Below, one piece after another: positions 59,031-64,000 of a stretch of 64,000 nucleotides of DNA. The notes beneath the pieces were generated by a model, which was not told the origin of the DNA, ran no database searches, and saw only the letters and a list, made by a program, of their open reading frames with translations. A program made the translations under genes and the position numbers. Source of the stretch: Scatosoma sp045542595 (lineage in GTDB: Bacteria; Bacillota; Clostridia; Christensenellales; Borkfalkiaceae); NCBI GenBank assembly GCA_045542595.1, contig JAZQLI010000004.1, positions 1-64,000 on the forward strand, given 5' to 3'. Within the stretch, counting starts at the first letter, position 1. Each line of letters begins with the position of its first letter.

Positions 59031-59141
59031 TGAACCCATTTTTTCGTTCATTTGAACCCATTGTCGAAGAAAGTGAACCCATAGGGCAAAAATTTTGAAC
59101 CCATTACACTTCAAAATGAACCCATTTTGAAATGGTATCAA
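59031..59141. repeat. Right array: five TGAACCCAT units
   Basis: TGAACCCAT occurs at 59031, 59053, 59074, 59096 and 59117: periods 22, 21, 22, 21, i.e. two helical turns. Spacers differ in sequence. The array lies 10 bp after the last cassette ORF. Confidence 0.8.
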
Positions 59142-59156
59142 AATTTTAGATTACTC

Positions 59157-59198
59157 ACAAAAGAAGAGAACACCGAAAAGGTGTTCTCTTCTTTTGGT
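59157..59198. terminator. Terminator between the cassette and tspO
   Basis: AAAAGAAGAGAACACC, loop GAAAA, GGTGTTCTCTTCTTTT; works for both strands. Confidence 0.85.
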
Positions 59199-59237
59199 AT
59201 GATGCGTTATATTTATACGGCTATTTAGCCATAAACA

Positions 59238-59699
59238 CTAATTTAAAAGAATAATGGCAAAGTTGAGATATCCTGCAAACGTTACCCAAAGCAGATAGGG
59301 CAGCTGTAACCACGCGGCGGCTTTATTGATTTTATAATATTTGATAATTGTAATAATAATCGACAGCCAAAGCGCAACAAGTATAATAAAAGCAACAATA
59401 AAAGATTGCATATTAAAGAAAAATATACTCCAAGAAAAATTGAGTACAAGGCTGACGGCGTATACGAAAAGAGAATCGTCTTTTTGAAGCGAATCACTAG
59501 TGAAAATGATTGCCGCGCTAATGCCCATTAGGATATATAATATCGTCCAAACAACGGGAAACAGCCAGCCTGGCGGTGATAACGGCGGCATATTGATTTT
59601 GTCGTAAATATTCATATTGCCTGCGGTTGCCAAAGCCGACAAACCGCCGACGGTTAAAGCGAGTAAAATAGAAAAGATATAAGGTTTTGCTTTTTTCAT
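59238..59699 (-). CDS. tspO: TspO/MBR family membrane protein
   Basis: The 153-aa protein has five membrane helices and the TspO features: MPPLSPPGWLFPVVWTILYI, LNFSWSIFFF and the closing PYLLWVTFAGYLNFAI. TspO proteins bind porphyrins and other hydrophobic ligands; their role in Clostridia is unclear. A TATAAT lies 6 nt before the ATG on the same strand, as in a leaderless transcript, though its -35 box is poor. No SD is visible. Confidence 0.92.
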   Translation of the reverse strand: MKKAKPYIFSILLALTVGGLSALATAGNMNIYDKINMPPLSPPGWLFPVVWTILYILMGISAAIIFTSDSLQKDDSLFVYAVSLVLNFSWSIFFFNMQSFIVAFIILVALWLSIIITIIKYYKINKAAAWLQLPYLLWVTFAGYLNFAIILLN

Positions 59700-59705
59700 A
59701 AGAAT

Positions 59706-59711
59706 ATTATA
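59706..59711 (-). promoter_or_regulatory. -10 box of tspO, leaderless layout
   Basis: Minus strand TATAAT at 59711-59706, ATG 6 nt downstream; -35 not clear. The rest of 59712-59870 shows nothing recognisable. Confidence 0.45.
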
Positions 59712-59875
59712 TGCGACGCTTATTTAGAATATGCGATTAAAAGGTAAAGCTTTCTAAATACAAATAGAATCTGTACGGTGCGTTTTTGCGTTATACCAAG
59801 TCGGTTATGTTATTAAAAGAATCACGGCGAAAAATTCTTTCAAGGTAATATTTGCAAACAATACTATCATAATTG

Positions 59876-59904
59876 TTGAAAAATAAAAAAAATATTGATA
59901 TAAT
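59876..59904 (+). promoter_or_regulatory. SigA promoter
   Basis: TTGAAA 59876-59881, 17 bp, TATAAT 59899-59904, the same boxes as the cassette promoter. Confidence 0.82.
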
Positions 59905-59922
59905 AGGTAAAAGGAGTTGTTT

Positions 59923-60816
59923 ATGAAATCAAAGGTTATTGGAGTATATGTTTCTATTGTTTTAATGTTCATTGCATGTGCAATTATTATTGTTTTTTCC
60001 GTTTGGGTAAATTTATTTGCCGATGCAATGAAAAATATCGGGTATGGTATTTTGGGAAGTAGTGTGGTTACGTTTGTTATTACATTTTCGGAATATTTTA
60101 TAGAAAAGAGAAAAGCGTTGGAGAAATATCTTACTGCTATTTATGATTGTTTGAAAGTGATTTCTAATATCACTTATACAAGAACCGTAAAAGAAAAATA
60201 TATAATAGCGGATTTTGACTATAGTCGTTGGCTTGATTTTTATCCAGAAGAAAATATTTCGGAAAAATTAAAACCGTACAAAGAATATTTTATTGCCCAA
60301 GGTAAAGTCGACAAAGATATCAGCGACACTGATTTTCTTGCTTTTATAAAACCTAAAACCGAAGAACAACAAGCTAAAATGAAAAAGGTAATGCAAACGT
60401 ATGTTGATTTCGGAGAATATTCTTTAGAAAGGCTTAATGAAACGTATGCTAATATATATTTTATGAATATATTTCTTAGGAGAAAAAAACAAAAAGAATT
60501 ATATAAGACGTTTTTAAAAGCGGTAACGGAAACTCAGCGAAAAGTAGCAAAAGAACGGAAACATTTTCAAGATTATATAGAAGCAGAACGTGGAAACATG
60601 CCGGTGATGATTGGTAAAATTCAAGAGCTAAACAAGTTGTTTTTCAGGGAAGAATTTGAAAACCACTGTTTAAAAGTATGGGCAGAGTTTGAAAACAATA
60701 TATTTGAAGAGTGTGAAAAATTCCGTTGTCAAATTTATGGAATAGATTATGAGCCGATTAAGAAAATGCCTAAGCTTATTTCATTTCAAAATGTTAAGAT
60801 AACGGTAAAAACGTAA
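59923..60816 (+). CDS. Two-TM protein with cytoplasmic helical domain, unknown
   Basis: The 297-aa protein has two membrane helices (residues ~5-29 and ~40-58) and a long, mostly helical cytoplasmic domain with DFDYSRWLDFYPEENISEKL and KVMQTYVDFGEYSLERLNE. I do not recognise the family; the layout resembles membrane sensors or effectors seen in accessory loci. AT-rich codons match the cassette genes rather than the housekeeping ones. Start 59923 follows AAGGAG and its own promoter. It ends in a palindromic terminator. Confidence 0.7.
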   Translation: MKSKVIGVYVSIVLMFIACAIIIVFSVWVNLFADAMKNIGYGILGSSVVTFVITFSEYFIEKRKALEKYLTAIYDCLKVISNITYTRTVKEKYIIADFDYSRWLDFYPEENISEKLKPYKEYFIAQGKVDKDISDTDFLAFIKPKTEEQQAKMKKVMQTYVDFGEYSLERLNETYANIYFMNIFLRRKKQKELYKTFLKAVTETQRKVAKERKHFQDYIEAERGNMPVMIGKIQELNKLFFREEFENHCLKVWAEFENNIFEECEKFRCQIYGIDYEPIKKMPKLISFQNVKITVKT

Positions 60817-60848
60817 AAAACACCATATATGGTGTTTTTTACGTTTTT
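60807..60848. terminator. 42-bp perfect palindrome at the gene end
   Basis: AAAAACGTAAAAAACACCAT followed by its exact inverse (21 bp per arm), containing the TAA stop. It acts as a bidirectional terminator hairpin. Confidence 0.8.
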
Positions 60849-60873
60849 ACTTAAATATATAAACTTACTTGGT

Positions 60874-60902
60874 TTGCTTAAAGTTCTAATGCATTTTATA
60901 AT
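60874..60902 (+). promoter_or_regulatory. Orphan SigA promoter
   Basis: TTGCTT 60874-60879, 17 bp, TATAAT 60897-60902, with no ORF downstream on this strand before a terminator. Confidence 0.7.
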
Positions 60903-60908
60903 AAAGTA

Positions 60909-61108
60909 TTATAATTTATTTTTTACATTGAGTATATCGTCGGCGAAACAATTTTAAAAGGTACATAATTTCGGTTTATCGTATGACAGCGTAAAAATAA
61001 TAGAAAGAGAACAGTATTGGAAACAATGCCTACAAACCATAAAATTTGGGTATAACGATAACTAAAATTACATAAGAAACAGCACCGCGAAGGTGCTGTT
61101 TCTTTTAC
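60909..61108 (+). ncRNA. Candidate small RNA (orphan transcript)
   Basis: A good promoter at 60874-60902 and a strong terminator at 61074-61108 bracket about 200 nt without an ORF above 10 codons. It is convergent with the FAD oxidoreductase gene. A degraded gene remnant is the alternative. Confidence 0.4.
61074..61108. terminator. Bidirectional terminator
   Basis: AAGAAACAGCACC, loop GCGAA, GGTGCTGTTTCTT, TT. It overlaps the stop region of the minus-strand oxidoreductase. Confidence 0.85.
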
Positions 61109-62604
61109 GCCCGTTTCGTGTGTTTTCGTTTGGGTAGAATAAGCTTTACTTTCTTTAATAAAGCGTTTTCCTGCTTGACGATACGCTCTATCGCGCGTTT
61201 ACCCATTTCGGCGGCGGTGGGTAGTCCGCCCGGCGCTTGTTGCCATTGCGTTGCCAAAACAACGTTGTTTAACCCGTCTATCCTTTCGGGAATACGAACG
61301 GGCAACGTGTTTTTCGGCAAGATAAAACTCATCCAAGAGCCGATTTCCGCGCCCGTATATCGCGCGTACGTTGCAGGAGTCCACACGTCGATTAGCCGCA
61401 GCTTGAGTTTGGGGAATTTCCGCTGAATAACTATTTGCATAGTTTTGGCAAGTTCTTCTTTTTTGTGCTCGTACGCGGCTTTATCTTTGCGCAAAGCTAC
61501 AAATTCCCGAGCGGTTTGTTCGTCGCAAAAAGTGAGTGTTTGCAACACCGTTTCGCCTTTTGGCGCAAAGCCGCTTTCGTGGGAAAATTCGCGTAAAACG
61601 ATATAGTCGGTGTGCAAAATTTTTCTATATTTTTCAGGAGTAGGGAAGATATAATCGCCTGTAAAGGGCAGGGCAGATTGCTCGCACGCAAAGGCTACGT
61701 GGTAGCTGGAAAAGCGCGGCGAAGCAGGGTTTGCGTATTGCTTTTGCAAACGCTTAGGCATAGGCATTTTAAGCAACGTATCAAAGGTGATTTTAGCATC
61801 CGCGGCGCAAACGATATAATCGGCGCGGATATTCGTTCCGTCGGCAAAGGAAACGGACGTGGCTTTGCCGTTTTTTACGTGAATTTTCGTTGCTTCCTTA
61901 TTTAATAGCAGTTCTCCCCCAAGTGTTTCAAACCGTTTAACAATCCGTTTCGCCGCCGCCAGCGAGCCGCCTTTGGGCAGTGCGCCGTTGCCGCCGCAAA
62001 ACGTAGCGTATACGACAAGTAAGGCAAGCGAAGAAAAATCGTTGCCGATAAACCCTGCGATAAACGATTGTAAAAGGGGGTGTTTAAACGTTTTGGCAAG
62101 CTCGCCCGTGGAGCGTGTATAAAAATACAACAGCGACGGAGTTTTTAGTACGGCTTGCGTAAACGAAAGCTTTTTATCGTGTTGCTTTCCTGCGATAGAA
62201 CAAAGCGCTTGCACCGTTTCTACCGCGCTAATCAGTCGACGAATTTGCTTTTTGTCGGCAGGGGAAATTTGCAACATATTCTCCTGCAAAACCTGCAAAT
62301 CCTTGTCTAACGCAAGCGTTTGCCCGTCAATTTCGCAGGTGTATAGCTCGTTTGCCTGATACACGTCGTCGGTATCGAGCATACCCAGCGTTTGCCAAAC
62401 TTGATACGTTTGCGTGCGCGGATTTGTACCTGTAAGCCAGTGAATACAGTTGTCGATATGGTATGCGCCGCGTTGCCAGCCCGTAAGGTTACCGCCTGCT
62501 ATATGTTGGCGTTCGCAAATAATAGCGCGGTGTCCGTTTTGTCTTGCGTAAATACCTGCGGACAAGCCAGCTACGCCGCCGCCGATAATGAGAATTTTTG
62601 CCAT
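61105..62604 (-). CDS. FAD-dependent oxidoreductase, phytoene desaturase-like
   Basis: The 499-aa flavoprotein has an N-terminal dinucleotide-binding motif (ILIIGGGVAGLSAGIYARQN), CERQHIAGGNLTGW, a middle GGSLAAAKRIVKRFETLGGE motif, VCAADAKITFDTLL, and a C-terminal FAD motif near LPTAAEMGKRAIE. This is the phytoene desaturase/CrtI-like amine-oxidase superfamily. No carotenoid genes are nearby, so the substrate is open; many gut Clostridia encode such proteins without carotenoids. A basic tail ends it. The SD is weak. It is divergent from the MFS gene. Confidence 0.87.
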   Translation of the reverse strand: MAKILIIGGGVAGLSAGIYARQNGHRAIICERQHIAGGNLTGWQRGAYHIDNCIHWLTGTNPRTQTYQVWQTLGMLDTDDVYQANELYTCEIDGQTLALDKDLQVLQENMLQISPADKKQIRRLISAVETVQALCSIAGKQHDKKLSFTQAVLKTPSLLYFYTRSTGELAKTFKHPLLQSFIAGFIGNDFSSLALLVVYATFCGGNGALPKGGSLAAAKRIVKRFETLGGELLLNKEATKIHVKNGKATSVSFADGTNIRADYIVCAADAKITFDTLLKMPMPKRLQKQYANPASPRFSSYHVAFACEQSALPFTGDYIFPTPEKYRKILHTDYIVLREFSHESGFAPKGETVLQTLTFCDEQTAREFVALRKDKAAYEHKKEELAKTMQIVIQRKFPKLKLRLIDVWTPATYARYTGAEIGSWMSFILPKNTLPVRIPERIDGLNNVVLATQWQQAPGGLPTAAEMGKRAIERIVKQENALLKKVKLILPKRKHTKRA

Positions 62605-62680
62605 AGTAGCAGTGTGCTACGTTCGTCGGCATTTTATGTGTAAAAAGTTGGAAAAAAATAAAAACTTTGAAGTGTTTTCA

Positions 62681-62709
62681 TTGACTTTTTTATGCGGCTA
62701 TTTTATAAT
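62681..62709 (+). promoter_or_regulatory. SigA promoter of the MFS gene
   Basis: TTGACT 62681-62686, 17 bp, TATAAT 62704-62709. Confidence 0.88.
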
Positions 62710-62744
62710 AATAAACGGTTTACGTACTTTAGGAGAAAACGGTT

Positions 62745-63983
62745 ATGCAAAATACTACGCGCGTTAAATTCGCTTGTTATACCACCAATATTTCTATGTC
62801 TATCGTCGGGAATATTTCTCCCGTTTTGTTCGTTACGTTTCGCAATCTTTACGGACTTTCTTATTCTCTTTTAGGGCTTTTAGTACTCGTCAATTTCGTA
62901 ACGCAGTTGACGGTGGATTTGCTGTTCTCCTTTTTCTCGCATAAATTCAATATTCCGTTGGCCGTTAAAATTACGCCCGTGTTGGTTGTAGTAGGTCTAC
63001 TCATTTACGCGTTATATCCTATGTTTTTGCCGCAAAGCGCATACGTTGGGCTTGTGATAGGTACCATTATTTTCTCTGCGGCAGGCGGACTTACCGAAGT
63101 GCTGATTAGTCCCGTTATCGCCGCGTTGCCCAGCGATAATCCCGAACGGGATATGAGTAAGTTACACTCCGTTTACGCTTGGGGAGTGGTAGGCGTAATT
63201 ATCATAGCTACGTTGTATTTGCTCGTATTTCAAGCGGCAAATTGGCAATGGTTGGCGCTTGGATTTTTAGTAGTTCCGCTTTGTTCGTGCGCGTTGTTTT
63301 CTCGCGCAGAATTGCCGCAAATGCAAACACCCGAAAAGGCGTCGGGCGTGGTGGAATTTATGAAAAAGCCCGCACTTTGGCTTTGCGTGTTGGCTATATT
63401 CCTTGGCGGCGCAAGCGAGTGCACGATGGCACAATGGAGTTCGAGCTATATTGAAAAGGCGTTGGGAATACCCAAAGTATGGGGAGATATTTTTGGCGTT
63501 GCGGTGTTTGCGCTTATGCTTGGGCTGGGGCGTTCGTTGTATGCAAAGTACGGCAAACGCATTGAAAAGGTGTTGTTTTTAGGTGCTTTGGGCGCTACCG
63601 TATGTTATGCCATAGCGGCGATTTCTAACGTAGCGATTATAGGGCTTATTGCCTGCGGCTTGACTGGTTTTTGCGTGTCTATGCTGTGGCCGGGGAGTTT
63701 GATTGTCGCAGCGGATAAACTGCCGACGGGCGGCGTATTTATGTACGCTATGATGGCGGCAGGGGGCGATTTGGGCGCGTCGGTTGCGCCACAACTCGTG
63801 GGGGTGGTTACCGACGTAGTTGCTTCGAACGCCACGCTTGCGCAAACGGCGTTGCAGTGGGGGTTGACTGCTGAACAGCTGGGTATGAAAGCAGGGTTAC
63901 TTATCGGTGCGTTGTTCGCCTTGGGTGCAACGGTAGTGTATTTCTATATTTTGAAAACCAAAAAGAAAGAAAAAAGCGAATAA
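62745..63983 (+). CDS. MFS transporter
   Basis: The 412-aa protein has about twelve hydrophobic segments in two halves. The first half shows FRNLYGLSYSLLGLLVLVNF, AAGGLTEVLISPVIAALPSD and HSVYAWGVVG; the second GGASECTMAQWSSSYIEKAL, as in FucP/sugar or unknown-solute MFS permeases. The substrate is not readable. SD AGGAG and its own promoter. A second gene may follow beyond the window. Confidence 0.88.
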   Translation: MQNTTRVKFACYTTNISMSIVGNISPVLFVTFRNLYGLSYSLLGLLVLVNFVTQLTVDLLFSFFSHKFNIPLAVKITPVLVVVGLLIYALYPMFLPQSAYVGLVIGTIIFSAAGGLTEVLISPVIAALPSDNPERDMSKLHSVYAWGVVGVIIIATLYLLVFQAANWQWLALGFLVVPLCSCALFSRAELPQMQTPEKASGVVEFMKKPALWLCVLAIFLGGASECTMAQWSSSYIEKALGIPKVWGDIFGVAVFALMLGLGRSLYAKYGKRIEKVLFLGALGATVCYAIAAISNVAIIGLIACGLTGFCVSMLWPGSLIVAADKLPTGGVFMYAMMAAGGDLGASVAPQLVGVVTDVVASNATLAQTALQWGLTAEQLGMKAGLLIGALFALGATVVYFYILKTKKKEKSE

Positions 63984-64000
63984 TCTTTAACGGAGCGGTA

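Noticed and set aside
55850..59141. Possible CRISPR arrays (two repeat arrays)
   Set aside because: Repeated units are only 6-10 bp with 19-22 bp period; CRISPR repeats are 23-40 bp with similar-sized spacers. No cas genes are present.

Overview
The window reads as a piece of chromosome from an uncultured, Gram-positive, Clostridia-like bacterium. Evidence is the gene content: type III glutamine synthetase, ECF transporter S components, DegV proteins, DUF421/DUF4363 and DUF951 proteins, an S41 protease, a SigF/SigB-type sigma operon and a tmRNA tag ending ALAA. Promoters are also very regular: -35 boxes such as TTGACA or TTGCTT lie exactly 17 bp from TATAAT in more than 15 places. A Christensenellales-like lineage is possible, but I cannot prove it. 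Most of the window is ordinary housekeeping DNA.

Layout. 1-4.4 kb: 3' end of prfB, tsaD, a putative 10-TM metal permease, then a four-gene sigma-factor partner-switching operon with a SigB/SigF-type promoter. 4.4-8.6 kb: a membrane protein on the minus strand, a PucR-type regulator and an S41 protease. 8.7-12.4 kb (minus): phosphohexomutase then transketolase. 12.6-16.1 kb: DUF4430 lipoprotein with an ECF S component, a PH-domain protein, a UTP-sugar pyrophosphorylase and a small coupled ORF. 16.1-18.1 kb: DUF421/DUF4363, and divergently a folT-like gene behind a tetrahydrofolate riboswitch. 18.2-26.7 kb: a long plus-strand run (lgt, pncB, lspA, rluD-like, DUF512, PHP, der, plsY). 26.7-31.8 kb: tmRNA, XRE regulator, ZIP transporter, then uraA-upp behind an attenuator-like leader. 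32-38 kb: degV; on the minus strand glnN-nadE and a radical-SAM/DUF4130 pair. 38-43 kb: DUF2238 membrane protein, tRNA-Ser, SulP transporter, lipoprotein, DnaD-like protein. 43.4-55.4 kb: a plus-strand housekeeping run including lepB, a second degV, ACT/UPF0210, pepF, dnaB, tsaC/sua5, rpiB and an S51 peptidase.

55.4-61.1 kb is the accessory region. It starts at tRNA-Leu, is visibly AT-richer, and carries a 21-residue membrane peptide, a 518-aa membrane/coiled-coil protein with an internal duplication and SHOCT-like tail, a DUF4041 + GIY-YIG (T5orf172/MUG113) protein and a 53-aa ORF. Two five-unit helically spaced repeat arrays flank this cassette. TspO, another AT-rich membrane protein and a possible orphan small RNA follow. 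An FAD oxidoreductase and an MFS transporter close the window.

The main unexplained structures are: (i) a dispersed 17-18 bp repeat (core GGCAGGTATGCGTTGAA) with at least seven or eight copies, in intergenic gaps, inside genes, at start codons and inside the THF riboswitch leader; (ii) inverted plus direct duplications of the 3' ends of tmRNA and tRNA-Leu just downstream of each; (iii) the array-flanked GIY-YIG cassette; and (iv) a pyrBI-like leader peptide/terminator before uraA-upp. All calls come from reading the sequence; no database search was run.
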